The position numbers and the translations under genes were made by a program. This document shows positions 24,921 to 36,705 of a stretch of 64,000 nt of DNA, in pieces; the stretch's first letter is position 1, and each line of letters opens with the position of its first letter. Origin of the DNA: Pyrrhosoma nymphula (taxonomy: Eukaryota; Arthropoda; Insecta; Odonata; Coenagrionidae); the NCBI GenBank assembly GCA_963573305.1, contig OY754333.1, forward strand, positions 14,778,599-14,842,598. The letters run 5' to 3'. The notes under the pieces are model-generated. The model was not told where the DNA came from. It saw only the letters and a program-made list of their open reading frames with translations, and ran no database searches.

Positions 24921-26150
24921 TTTTGCTGAATCATCTTCTGAGGCTCTCCCTCCTCTTCGACGTCCCAATCGCTTTTGTCTGGGCCGGGCGATTCCCACCG
25001 ACCGACGCTATGCCGCGGTGGTGGTCGCCAGGCCGGGGCGCTACGCTCCACTTCACCGGAGCAAACCCTCTCTTATCTCTTGCGATGCACAATTCTACCC
25101 TTAAACCTGCCGCCCCCACCCCACCTCTGTACCTCCTCCTCGTCCAGGTGGGATGAGTAGATGTTGGGATGTCGAGTAGGGTGGGTGGTGGTGGTAGACT
25201 GGGGAGAGACTGCACTTACTCTTTTCTTATCTGGAGGGAATGAGGGGGTATATGGGGGGCAGGGGGACCGCACCATGTTCTATCTATCTCTCGCTTTTCT
25301 CTCCACTCAACCCTTGGCTCGCTCCTTTTCAATACCTCGCCGTTATCTCTTCGTTCCGATCGCCAGGGAACTCTCTTTCTCTCTCGCCTGACGACTTGGG
25401 CCTTTTTTCCCTCTCTTTTTCTCTCTCTCTCCGGCTATTTTCACTCCTTTCTCAACCTCTTCTTCTTTCTCACCTCGGCTCTTTCAAGGAGAGGATTTAA
25501 TTTTAAACCATTAACTTTCAGTAGAAGCGTTTATATAACCACAATTATTACAATAAAAAACAAGTCCGTATGCTAAATACCGTTAACTTGGTCTATACAA
25601 GACGAACACAGTCACAACTGCAACCAAGAAGATACGTCCTTCTCCGGTCGCGGTCAGGTCCAAAGAGGGCTAGTCTCTTCACGGTACACTTTGTCAGCGC
25701 AGGAGGGGAATCAGCTGACCTGTGGAGGAGTGGGGAGAGTAGGGGAGGTGCTATTACAATTTGGATTGGTGGGAATGTTCATAAGTCGACTTGAAAGTGG
25801 AAAAAGATGTCAGCACCAGCGTGGACCACATAGAAGCAGGTTGCTTGCACGAATCGCGATGACCGTAGCGTTCGCGATGACCAGAGCAGGTCGCGGCACT
25901 TGCCTCATCGCTCTCTGGCACTTTGCGAGACGCGACAGACTCCTGCAGTTTCTGAGTCTCCAAGGATTTTCGAGTTTCGAAGTTTCTAGGACGAAAAATT
26001 GGCACAAACCAACGGTTGAAAGTAATGAATCCGACCTAGCAATGATTCCGATAGAGTCAGTCTCAACTTTGTGTAATCTCATGATTGCACAAAGGAAAAA
26101 ACTTTTTAAACAATTTCACAGAAAAGGTTTCATCCATCAATAGAAATCAT
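24921..26150. other. GC-rich and pyrimidine-rich block
   Basis: 24940-25160 is GC-rich and CpG-containing; 25260-25500 is strongly C/T-rich on the plus strand; 25570-26140 is mixed. The longest frame, 25691-26143 (150 codons), overlaps equally long minus-strand frames and has no recognisable domain. I do not call a gene. Confidence 0.4.
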
Positions 26151-29100
26151 CAGGCAATTATACAGATTAGTTCCCTCTTCTATATGAAATTCCTGTATCA
26201 ATGAATTGATCTGTAAAAGTTATTTTAACTTTTAAGTTGGCTATTTCCGCCAAGGACGAGAGATAGGATGAGTACCAAGAGCTAGTTGGGAGGTTGAGGG
26301 TGCTAAGAATGTACGTAGTCTGCAAGGAATGAAAATTTTCGTGAAACTTGGATAAAGTAATGACAATTTTTGAGATCATTCCTAACTTTAATTGGAACGG
26401 ACTAATGATCTTTACCTAAGCCGGATACTTATTTTCCCATAGCTATTTTTTCTGATTATGGATAAACGGTTTTCTCTGACAGATCTAGATGGATACAAAT
26501 TGAATCAGTGAAAAGAATTTTTTTGGAAACATAATAGCAAATGCTACCTTTTAAAAATATTCGCTTTATTGCTATGCTGCCTTTCATTTGCGGATTAGTA
26601 ACTTGCTTTTTTAAAATTGTCAATGAGCACAAAATACGATAAATTAGCGTTCCAAATCATAAAATAAAAAACTCCTGCTCCTTTTCATTTTCAAGCCTCA
26701 GATAAAAAAGCTATTAAGTAGCTATACATTGATTTGCTGGAAATTCTTGAATGGAGAAAACTAAATCACGTTCTTTTATGAATACATTTTTATATTTAAA
26801 ATGAGAATTTCGTAGGGGAATCACATTATTTCTGAAATCCTGGAAATTTTGCTAATATCTTTACCAAAAGAAAAGAAAAAGTTTAGCTAAAGTACAACCA
26901 ATGAATATATTGAATCAGCTTTTTTCTCCATCAAATAGTGTTTGTCATCTTTCCTTACAAATATTTAGTTTACTTATAATATCTTAACCAATTTGGAGTA
27001 ATATGTTATGCCACGACGAAATAAGAACACTTTTGTATATGCTGTTTCACAATTTATTCAGGGTTCATAAATTATTTGGAAATTATAATTTTAAGCCTTC
27101 GAAAAAAGGTTTTGCTAGCAATGTGGTTCCACATCCTGAAGTACCAACTTTGCATCAAATAGATCTGTAGAACCAAAAGTTGCATTCCAATATTTAAGTA
27201 ATAAAGTTTGAAGTTGCTACATTACTATGGAGTGTGAAGCAGCTGTACCTTCTCCTTAAAAAATAATTTGATTATCTATGACGCTTGTCAGTGTCACGAC
27301 AGTTTGAACAAGAATTTTTCACGTCTACCAATTTTCTGAATCAGGAGATCTGTCTAAAGATTAGCACAGCGTTCTTTGGAATTATTGTCTTTTTAGTGGG
27401 AAATCACTGATACAAATGATGTGAAAAATAATCATAGATGACCAAGGTGCAGATATCGTTATATCCTAGTGAGTTTATTTCTTCTGTTACTTAAATTTTC
27501 TTTCATCCGTGGCTTTCTGTCCCTTATTACAGTGTTTTCCGTGTAACCGTCCATTCCTTTTCCTTTTTACGTCAGTCAAGCGTTTATTCCTCTCTTTACT
27601 TCTCTTCACGTCACACACCTCCTGAACAGGATGCAAGGCAGAACGGGACTATGCCTTTTCCTGGTAAAAGGACTTTAAAAAACAAAAGCATTGGCCTGGT
27701 TTATGGATTCCGAGAAACGATGCAGGTATATAGTAGTTGAAGAATGAAAATGGACGCTGTCCCAATCGTTATTAATTTTTTTTCTTTTTTTGGCTTTCCA
27801 AGGGGTAATCGTGGAGCGCAAAGCGACTCTGTGGGCATTACTAAACCATTTTCTTGAATTATGAGCATATAACTAGGTTTTCATTCTCTTGTCAGTTGCT
27901 ACGGACAGGTATTATAACGGTTCCATTGTTTCAAATCTCATCAAAGCTTCTCCATAGTTTCAATTTAACCAAATTGTTTCCGTTTAAATTGATGAAAATG
28001 TAGGAACTCAGTCGATGAAACCTTGGAAACGGCACTGAAAGATCAGAGGGAAGCGTCACATAAGTAACTGGAGATTATTCTGAAAAATCAATGGATTATA
28101 GTAGCAGACCTTCTGCCTGCTTTGCAGGCAGTCTCTGTCTGGATTGCTCTTGAAGTGATCTTGGTGCTTTTATTTTTTGTTCACTACTCAAGATGAAGCA
28201 GTGGTAAATGTGGATAAATGAACTTATATGTTTCCCAAAAATAAAAAATAAAAACATTTGAATAAGAATATGAAACATTCACAAAAAGAATAGTTTTTGA
28301 GACATAAGTAAACATTTTTGAGTAAAGAAAGTCATAATATTAATTTTTCTGTGCAATGCTCACTGTAGGTGACTGAGGAGAGTACCATTTTTGAGATACA
28401 GTTAATCCTACGATTGGTTAGTCATAGCTAAAAAGATGAGGGAAAAAATTAAGCCTTCTCTCCCACAGAGAGCCAAGGCATTTTTTGCACATTGCATTGT
28501 TTTTAGGTGCTCCACTGTAAATTTTACTTCCCCAAAACAGCAAGCACGGGAGCAATATTTGACGTACATTAACAAATACTGGTAGTGAATTATCTCCTTG
28601 GTCAGTTTCTCACACATTCATATAACATTCGTAATGGTTTAAGTAATACTTCTAAACTTTCGACGTGAAGTTTGTGCCAATATTGAGAAAGCGGCACACG
28701 CAAATGTATTGAAACGTTTATGACTTCGGTATTTATCCAGACACTTTAATGCATGGAAAACTCTTGAGGTTCATTTCACTTACGCTAGCTTATCGTATAT
28801 CTTATTCAATAAAACCAAATCAAGGGAACGGCAATATCAAAACACTTAATTGATTATATTAACGTTGAGTTTGCAGTAATATGACATGAGCCTTATTCCT
28901 TTGGAGTGGCATACAATTAAACATTCACCAGGACAATTTCTAAATATTCACTAAATAACTTCGATTGGCACACACTGTACCTTTCATATTCGACTCAACT
29001 AATAGCCAAATATCGCCTTCATTCGAGTAAAAGTAGATATGTATCAAGGGAAAATAAAAGAAATGAAAATAAAGTAATACAGATATCGTAGTGCAATCAA

Positions 29101-29290
29101 CATATACCTGAAAAAGATAAATTAACAAAGGTTACATGCCCATACGGTAACTAATATAATGAGTTATGTTTGTTTACTTCACCGTTGTTAACCTAAATAA
29201 ACTCATCGTTGTTTAGCAGTTTTTATTGATTATGAGCCATATAGCTAACCACTTAATTCTGCATATAATACATGCATTTCATATTCTAAC
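26151..29290. other. AT-rich intergenic DNA
   Basis: No gene or bounded element is recognised. A 7-bp stem with a TTT loop, TGCCTGCTTTGCAGGCA, lies near 28116. Confidence 0.45.
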
Positions 29291-29291
29291 G

Positions 29292-29362
29292 CGGGAGTTC
29301 CGAGAAAGATAGACTAGCTCTAAAAATGAACCCGGGAGTCCCGAAAAACTCGGGAGTCCCCG
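29292..29362. repeat. Three dispersed copies of CGGGAGTYCCSR
   Basis: CGGGAGTTCCGA (29292), CGGGAGTCCCGA (29333) and CGGGAGTCCCCG (29351) lie within 71 bases of otherwise AT-rich DNA. Each is close to a palindrome. Confidence 0.6.
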
Positions 29363-29703
29363 GAATCTAACTAAATTTAAACTCTCAAAAACAACGGTTT
29401 TTTGCATTTTTCTTTGCACCACCAACTGCTAAAAATCCAAAACTACTACCAAATCATACAGACAGAGAATCCACATTTAATGCACCAAACCTCATTTCTC
29501 TAGCTCGAAACTTGAGAGAGAAATAAAAAAATAGATACAGAAAGACTGACTTACTGATACGCTACAAAATTAATATATATAATACATATAGATGAGACAG
29601 TTTTGCGGTTACATTACCATTGAAATCAGACTAAGAATAAGGTTACACCTAAATTGGAAAAACGTAAGTATTTATCGGTGATATCTTTTCATTTTTCACA
29701 TAA

Positions 29704-29707
<4 letters not shown>
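29363..29707. other. AT-rich DNA, nothing recognised
   Basis: No supported feature before the first TA tract. Confidence 0.5.

Positions 29708-29757
<50 letters not shown>
29708..29757. repeat. (TA)25 microsatellite
   Basis: An uninterrupted 50-bp TA run. It creates tyrosine/isoleucine frames on the minus strand that are not genes. Confidence 0.95.
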
Positions 29758-29761
<4 letters not shown>

Positions 29762-29915
29762 CAATAATATATACATAAAATTTCGCCAATAGGCCACAAT
29801 ATAATAAAAACACTTGACAGGGGGTGGGGAAAGAAAAGTAAAAAGAGAGAGAGGACTTACTGGACGTTTCGGGCATGTAGGCCCTTCTTCAGCTGTAGAA
29901 AATTGAGAAGTCACT
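29758..29915 (-). mobile_element. Penelope-type terminus fragment
   Basis: Read on the minus strand, this segment has the hammerhead core described at 29857-29898. It is followed by a pyrimidine-rich stretch and a T-rich AT tail that runs into (TA)25. The combination CTGAAGA, GGGC/GCCC stem and GAAACGTC is the signature of Penelope-like element termini. No GIY-YIG or RT coding sequence is adjacent, so it is a terminus-only fragment or a related small retroelement. Confidence 0.5.
29857..29898 (-). ncRNA. Hammerhead ribozyme candidate, minimal helix III
   Basis: On the minus strand CTGAAGA (29892-29886) is followed by helix II GGGC/GCCC (29884-29881 with 29874-29871, loop CTACAT), then GAAA (29870-29867) and CGTC. 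The ACGT helix III has no loop and the expected cleavage site follows C at 29863. CAGTA (29862-29858) pairs with TACAG (29897-29893) at four of five positions to form helix I. The essential core residues are intact; core position 7 (A here) is variable in the family. One unpaired A precedes helix II. Because helix III is so short, a dimer would be needed for efficient cleavage. Confidence 0.6.
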
Positions 29916-29937
29916 TATATATATATATATATATATA
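29916..29937. repeat. (TA)11 microsatellite
   Basis: A 22-bp TA run between the Penelope-type terminus and the inverted repeat. Confidence 0.95.
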
Positions 29938-29980
29938 CTCAATCATACGAAAATGACGCTCAAAGGCGCGAATAAATTCA

Positions 29981-30195
29981 TACATTCATAGGAAAATGGA
30001 AATGGATAGGTACACATAAAAGGACGAACACAGGGTTTGGTGGGGAAGATGAAAATGAGTCAAATCCAGAGAGAAAAAATTTTTCCCGGCTAAGGTGAAA
30101 ATTTTTTCTGTCTGGATTTGACTCATTTTCATCTTCCCCACCAAACCCTGTGTTCGTCCTTTTATGTGTACCTATCCATTTCCATTTTCCTATGA

Positions 30196-30200
<5 letters not shown>
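29981..30200. repeat. Near-perfect inverted repeat, 103-bp arms, 14-nt spacer
   Basis: The left arm 29981-30083 and right arm 30098-30200 are reverse complements over 103 bases with one mismatch (30071 versus 30110). The spacer is 30084-30097. A transcript through it would fold into a long hairpin. The right arm runs directly into (TA)27 and the left arm lies 43 bases from (TA)11. It may be an inverted duplication within a Penelope-type terminus, a foldback element or a hairpin-RNA locus. The near identity implies recent origin or gene conversion, or possibly an assembly artefact. Confidence 0.9.

Positions 30201-30252
<52 letters not shown>
30199..30252. repeat. (TA)27 microsatellite
   Basis: A 54-bp TA run abutting the right arm of the inverted repeat. 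Confidence 0.95.
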
Positions 30253-30256
<4 letters not shown>

Positions 30257-30940
30257 TGTTACTGTATTGTAAAAAAATACTATTGGAGAAATAAATTTCA
30301 TTTCATTTCTCTTAATTTTTCCTTCCTTATTTTGAAAATAATACTTCTGGTCGTTTGCATGAAAGCTGAGATTTATGATGTTCTTAGGGAAGGTAAATTA
30401 TGGACTGCAATTATATCAGAAATACTATTCTCTTCTATAGTGGACGTAATAGTGCTCTTTATAGTCCTTTCCCGTAAATGCCCATAGAGCCATGTTGAAA
30501 ACCCCTCACTGTGACCGTTACAAATGAAAGGCGGCCTCTTTACTTCCATTACTGTTTTCCACGTACTTCCCCAGTCTTTCCGGGCTCTTTTTTACAAGTC
30601 CTTTCCTAGAATAACAGGAGAAGTAATAAGGAAGGTAATGGCATGGCTATCTCTTTTCGTATTTTTATTTGGGCAGCTCAGTGATGTCTTGCAGAATTCT
30701 CAATAGACTCACGTAAAGCACGTGCCCAGGTGGATGCACGCTTACTGCCTTATCTCCTCCCTGCCTTTCGTGAGTTGCACGGCAAAGTCTTAACAAGTCA
30801 CGTCATGTGACGAAAGACACTGTCTTGGCTCTCCTTCCAGTTCTCAGCTTCATTCCTAACCTTTGATTACTCCCATGGTCGCAATGCTTTTTGAAATTGC
30901 CGAAATACCTCTTCCATTTTTTTATGCCCTGCAAATTTCC
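30253..30940. other. Intergenic DNA
   Basis: The 60-codon frame at 30524-30706 is unrecognised. No other feature is supported. Confidence 0.45.
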
Positions 30941-31171
30941 TTCTACCACTCCAAACTTGGAAATACCTTTTTTTCAATCGAATTTGGAAATACCTCTTAC
31001 TTAGGGATTTGACGGTGTATTATAGCCTCCAGGATTATTTTTAAGAAATCTCTCCTCTTGGTACATATTTTCTAGCACTCCAATCTTGGGAATATATATT
31101 TTTAAAGTCTATTATATCTTACTTAGGGATATGCCGTTGGATTTTATCCTCCAGTGCTGTTATAAAATGTA
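30941..31171. repeat. Two diverged tandem copies, about 130-bp period
   Basis: TTCTACCACTCCAAACTTGG at 30941 recurs as TTCTAGCACTCCAATCTTGG at 31070. In both copies this is followed by CTTACTTAGGGAT, then a CCTCCAG block near 31026 and 31148. Differences and small gaps show old divergence. Confidence 0.65.
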
Positions 31172-34100
31172 TTCATAATTGTTATGTTATATGACCCTCT
31201 GCATCTAGTTAGCACCCTGTAAGACACAACACAATAATGCGTGGCAGGGAACTGGCCATGCTCTTCCCATAACATGCCCACCTCTATATTACCTATCTTG
31301 ATTTGGTACTCGTATATATTGATTAAAAAGAATCTTCTGTTAGGTGGGTATGGATAATTTTGTTTTCAAGATTTTTATGCGATATCTTCATTTCCTTTTC
31401 TTTATATATTTTTAATTCCTCGTTTCTCTTTCCTCCCTGTTATCTTTCCCTTTAAACCATCTTTTTGAGTGCGCGTAACCAATATGATGGGATTCATTGC
31501 CGGAGAAGCTCATAAGTTAACGTGGGAAAAAAGATCGATAAAAACGGCCGAGCTGACTCCGGAACGGCTTTTGAAACGACGACATACTGTTGGGAATAAT
31601 GGTAAATTACAAGAACTACTACTCTTTCTCTGGGCAATAAATGTTAACCAGGAGTCCTTACTGCGGTAAAATAAAAATGTGGGTAATCCATTCCTCTTCT
31701 GACCATATGAGCATTCGCCATGATAAATAGTCTTGAATAAAATATTGTCTGGAGGCTGTTTAGCTTTGTTTGAGGTCACACGGTTGGAGTTTTAATGCTT
31801 TTATGGCCATAAATATTGCGAAATAGTATTTTTGCAAACGTTAAGTTATCGTTTTAGGTAGATTAATTATTAAGTTGAGTATTTAAATTATTAAGCCTTT
31901 TATTTAATGTAGTTCAAAAACATGCCACATAGCTAATATTTGTCATACTGTCGCAGTTGATTTTTAATAATTAGAAATATTTTTCTTCACTATATTTTAT
32001 CCATCCAAGCTCTGCACGTTCCAAATGATGTTGCATCGTAGAACGCATTTAATTATCGATACATTCAAAAGGTTCAGGCAAATACCTATATTAGTGTTAT
32101 ACTTCAACCTCACGCCATGACGAATAAGTCATGGATCGATTGTATAGAGTGTGGAGTATTATATTTTACGTAACTTCACTAAGGATTCTTGACTAAAAGG
32201 AGCAGGACTACTATAATTTTAACTCCAGGAATGTCAATAATAAAATGTATTGAAACCAATGCGAATATTATTAGATTTAAAATACTATGCATAACAATGA
32301 AGAGTCGTTAAATATAAGGAAAATGTCATCTAAAAGGCAAATGTCTGATTTAGAATTTGAGTATCAGAATTATAGACTTTTGCAGAAAGGTAAAAAATTG
32401 AATATTGTTTGGAAATTTATGTTTTCGAAGCAATTTTTTAAATGAAACAGAATACTGTTTCTAAATAAAATGAGTATTTTAATTTCCGGCACTATCCATA
32501 AGTTTTGAAAACTGCGTAGCAACTGAATAACACTTTGTTTTTTATTTTTATGTTAATGGTTTAAAATCTTATCACAATGATTGCTGCAAAGATTTTATTG
32601 ATGATATTTGAGACAATTCTGTGATGTTTTTTCTGATTACATTGCTATTAAATGAGGCACTTTAAGTAAATAGTTACTAATGATTATAATAACAAAAATA
32701 TATAGTTCTACGTACAGGAAACAATTTCATGGCTTGTACTCAATACATTATTAATGGAGTACATTGATAGTTACAACAGAACCTGAGATTTAATATGAGG
32801 TTATTGATATATTCGCGGTTGTGACTGTATAGAGTCTAAAAGGCTGGTTGTTACAAGCGCAAGAATCCCTGTTGTCAAAATAAATTCTATTGGTTTCACT
32901 CGATGCGTTTTACATTCCTCCCAGGCCGATTGAAGTATTTCAAATATTCAATGACGTACAAAGTCTATGATTCTAAAATATCTTGAACTACTTTTTACTT
33001 GAAACAAGAATATATGCAAAATAAAAATTTTAAGTTAGTGGCTAATCTTATAGACTGTATTTGAGATTGTTGGTTGGCAATTAGGCTAGGTGACCCATTA
33101 CCATGGCAATGTGCTCCATTGTTGTTAGCTCAATGGGATGTGAAGGGAATAAATATTTTGGTAATGAGAAATAAATGGAGAGAAACCCGTCCTCGGAATT
33201 TACCTGTTCTTAAAAACACAACAAGGAGCCAAGTTAGTCACACCATCTGAAGCATAGAGCAATACATTTAAGGGTTTCAAAATTGGAACTAAAAAAATAA
33301 CAGAAAAAGACTGAAAAAATATCATTAGCTACCTGAACCAAATCGTGGACTCTCAACATAAAAAGCAAGTTCTCCGAGTTAAGTTTCTAAGGTTAGATGA
33401 TACCATATAACCTAACACATTGGTTATATTATCCAGGCTTACCACTTTCCTTATCAATAATAATTAAAAATACTCGTCAAATACTATCAAGAGTGAGCAA
33501 CGTTCTAACTTCTGTTCAATGTAAAGCCTTTTCTTTAAATATTTCGTCAAAAATGAGAGTAAAATATATCAAACCAAAGTCTGTGACTATAGATAATCTA
33601 CTTTCCCTTACATCTCATCCCTGGGCCGAGAATTAGGAAAATCATCCTACTTTCACAAATCCATTGCTATCATCGCGCTACCCTCATATTCAGGATGAAA
33701 ATTGAATATTTTAGCCATTGTGCCTTTTGAAGATTATTAAGAAGCTTTTATCGTATTGGAAGACAGGAACCGTTTCGTCCAGGAGCTGAATGACACGCTC
33801 GCTATCAAAATATTGCCCATTTCCACGTATTACAATTTTCCATCTCTCTCTCGTTATCTATTTACTCTCTCTATTTCTTTCTAACTTCTGGTCAGCCTGG
33901 TAACAACATCCCAGACGTAGCTCCGCGCCAATCATTTTTGGTCTCTCTCGGTCTCTCTTTCTCGCCAGTGGGATTCTCTTATTTCCCGCTACCCGTCACT
34001 ACCTTTCCTTTTCAAGCATCACGTCCTAACGCCCACGTTCAAGCCTACGCATCTCAGTCCTACCTGGAGCACGGGACGGGCTGAAGGTTTTGGAGATACT

Positions 34101-34500
34101 GCAGAGCGGCAGATATAGCCTTGGTGAAGTGAGCATGGTGGGAAGGCTGGGAGAGGACTGTCAGTCGAGATTAAATTAGCCAGATGGAATGAAATCGAGG
34201 AGCTGAGAGTATTATAAATTACAGCAGTCCTTGCCCGCATGCATTCCACCAAGGAAATAGTGATACTTTAACGTACAGAATAGATTGGGCTATTGTAGAT
34301 CGGGGTGTCTATTTGCAGCATGCTCTAAGCACCATGAATGAATTGAGATGTATGGGAGGTGCTGAGCAGAAAACCAACTTACCTATCGTAATGTATGTTG
34401 CTAATACTAACTGGTTTCATGATAGGTTTCATACTTTAAAAATCCCATACTATTAGTGCATGGTTTCCTTCACGTCATCTACACTTCTTGAATGTTGGTT
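31172..34500. other. AT-rich intergenic DNA
   Basis: No gene or element is recognised. Frames at 31469-31669 and 33397-33636 lack familiar motifs. A pyrimidine-rich stretch lies at about 33840-34010. Confidence 0.45.
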
Positions 34501-34579
34501 ATTAGCATTTAGCTTCTTGCATTGTAACAGAAAACACTTGAATGAAAATGTTTTCTGTTACAATGCAATCTGTGCTAAT
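34501..34579. ncRNA. Pre-miRNA-sized hairpin
   Basis: The arms 34517-34536 and 34549-34568 are perfect reverse complements over 20 bases around a 12-nt loop. Outside an internal loop (9 nt and 4 nt), ATTAGCA (34501-34507) pairs with TGCTAAT (34573-34579). Size and shape resemble a miRNA precursor or small hairpin RNA, although the uninterrupted stem is less typical of animal miRNAs. The fold is nearly the same on both strands, so orientation is unknown. Transcription is not shown. Confidence 0.5.
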
Positions 34580-35564
34580 CTTCCACAAACTTTCGCCTGA
34601 TACTTTAAATCCATTTAGCTTCTGACTATGGGGGCATATGGGAATATTTTACGAAGATATTGAAATTTTCAATAGCATTATGAGGCAGTGAGACCGTTTA
34701 TCTTATCTTATCTAGCAATATTAACTTAGACTCATTTAGCGTTGGAAATAATTTACTTTCCTAATTTCAAGTAGGTAATGTTGTTGAAGAGCTACTGATA
34801 TGACAATGATATATCATGTTCTTTTCAAGGACTTTTTACTCTCTTTTCCTTATACTTTTTCCATGGTTATCAGAAAATGTAGGTGAGACTCCTAGTCTTA
34901 TTTTTGTTTATTTACTTAGTTAAAGATATACAGCCATGTAGCATTATAGAAACGAGCATTTGTTTTGAAAATCTATCTCATGAAGATCTTTGTAGCCTCG
35001 TCATCTAATTGGTTTATCAGGTAGCTTAGGATAATTTGTTTTTTATGAGAATATATAACAGTGTTGCTCATTTTGCCAGTAATAATGTTTCCTTAAATGT
35101 TCACATATGATTTACATCCATTACATTCGTGTAATACATTACATTTAAAATGGTGACGATGATTGATGAAGGATTCTCTTATGTTCAATATTCAAGGACG
35201 GACAATATTTATCTTTTTTTAGAAAAAAGTTCCGATTTCACCGAAACAAAACGACGAAGTGAAAACTTATGCCGTGCTGAAGGGCTGATAGGCACTATTT
35301 TAACAGAAGGCAGTCAAGATGATGCAGATCAAGTAGATTAATCCGGTATCAGCTGCCATGAATTTGGCGAGAGTGAAGTTCGTGGAAATGGCCGCAGCAG
35401 TACAATGTGGCAGGCGATGAGAAACCAACACATTATTCTCTCTAGAGGATGCAACGTTGCATTCATCGACTTGATGAAATTCCTCCCGCTAAATTATTTT
35501 GCAGGTAAAGTAGTCCCTCAATCGGATCTTTGGGTCGAGCCTACTAGGAGCGTGGTTAAATGCA
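34580..35564. other. AT-rich intergenic DNA
   Basis: The frame at 35150-35341 has no recognised motif. Nothing else is supported. Confidence 0.45.
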
Positions 35565-36705
35565 GGGTTGGGACATGGAGCGTGAGGTCACTTGGAGTTT
35601 TTAAAAAAATAATGTGATGAAAGCAGGGAAAACTGTGGGAGTAGAAAACATACCTTCAATGTTACTGAAGAATGTAGGTGATAAGGGAAAACTATATTTC
35701 TTGTAGATCATTTGTAGGATCTACGGAGAAGGAATATGGCCAGAGAATTTTGTTAAAATGGTTTAAATTCATATCCCGAAGAGGAAGAAAGCGTCAGACT
35801 TTTGGGCGCATAGAACAATAAGTTTTATTTCCCACGCGGCATAGGATTTTCTAAGAGTAATTATTAAAAAGCTTGAGAGTAGAGCAAATTATTACTTTGG
35901 CGATAACCAGTTTTGAGTCCAGGGAGGGGAGGGTTACTCGAAATAGAATGTCAGTGCAGAAATAACGAAATGAAGATAAATCATAAGAAAACAAAAGAAA
36001 TGAGACTCTGTAGGACAAGGCGAGGCTGCAAAGAAAGCGAGGCTGATCATAAAAGTTGGAAGGTTGGAGCTGGAGTAAGTTGAGCAAATTAATAATTTAT
36101 TCAGTACGCAAGAAGAAAATGGGCATGGTAGCAAGGAAATAAGGAAGAGAATAACGTAGGTGAAATAAGGTTTCAGTGAAAAAAGGGAGCTGATGACGGG
36201 GATATTTTGTAAGGACATAAAGAATAGGCTGGTAAAGAGTTTTACATGTAGTATAGCGTTTTATGGAGAAGTAACTAGGAACGGAGGACGAGAATAAACT
36301 AGAGGGGTTCAAGATGTAGTTTGAAAGGAGGATGGAGAAGACCGCAATGGACGGAAAGGAAGACAAATGAGGAAGCGCTTGAAATGGCTGGTGAGGAGAG
36401 GGAAATTCTGGATGAGATAAGGGAGAGGCAGAGTAGGTGGCTGGTGGAACATATGAAGTGCGATGGGTTGCTCAAGGCCGGAATGTGTGTGGGCAAGCGG
36501 GGACTGGAAAGTAAGAGAATAGGTTTTATGGCCGGGATGAAGAAGAGAAGGTCGTACGAAGAGATGAGGAAGGCAATACAGGGACCTTTACGTGAAGGGG
36601 GCAATCCTGAAATAAGACATATATGAGATAATATGGAGGATTTTTTCTGACTTCCAAAAAAAACCTTTAACCAACCAAACCTTTAACCAACCTTTAACTG
36701 TTGTA
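35565..36705 (+). mobile_element. Internally deleted RTE-type retrotransposon copy
   Basis: This is a relative of the element at 41.1-44.4 kb. It starts with the endonuclease block GTWSVRSLG (35565-35600 region), then jumps to the sequence equivalent to about 42905, losing most of the endonuclease. The match continues through the N-terminal RT (35626-35935). A second deletion removes the catalytic palm (equivalent of about 43212-43670). The C-terminal part runs from about 35960 to 36626, including QWTERKTNEEALEMAGEERE. Many stops and indels show an old dead copy. The 3' end (36664-36699) holds three CCTTTAAC units, in keeping with the short 3' tandem repeats of RTE elements. Confidence 0.75.

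Noticed and set aside
25691..26143. 150-codon plus-strand frame as a gene
   Set aside because: Overlapping minus-strand frames of similar length and no recognisable domain, start context or splice signal.
26125..26155. Minus-strand CTGATGA followed by GAAACC as a hammerhead core
   Set aside because: The bases between the two boxes do not pair to make helix II.
29649..30301. Tyrosine/isoleucine-repeat minus-strand frames
   Set aside because: They are translations of (TA)n microsatellites and of the inverted repeat.
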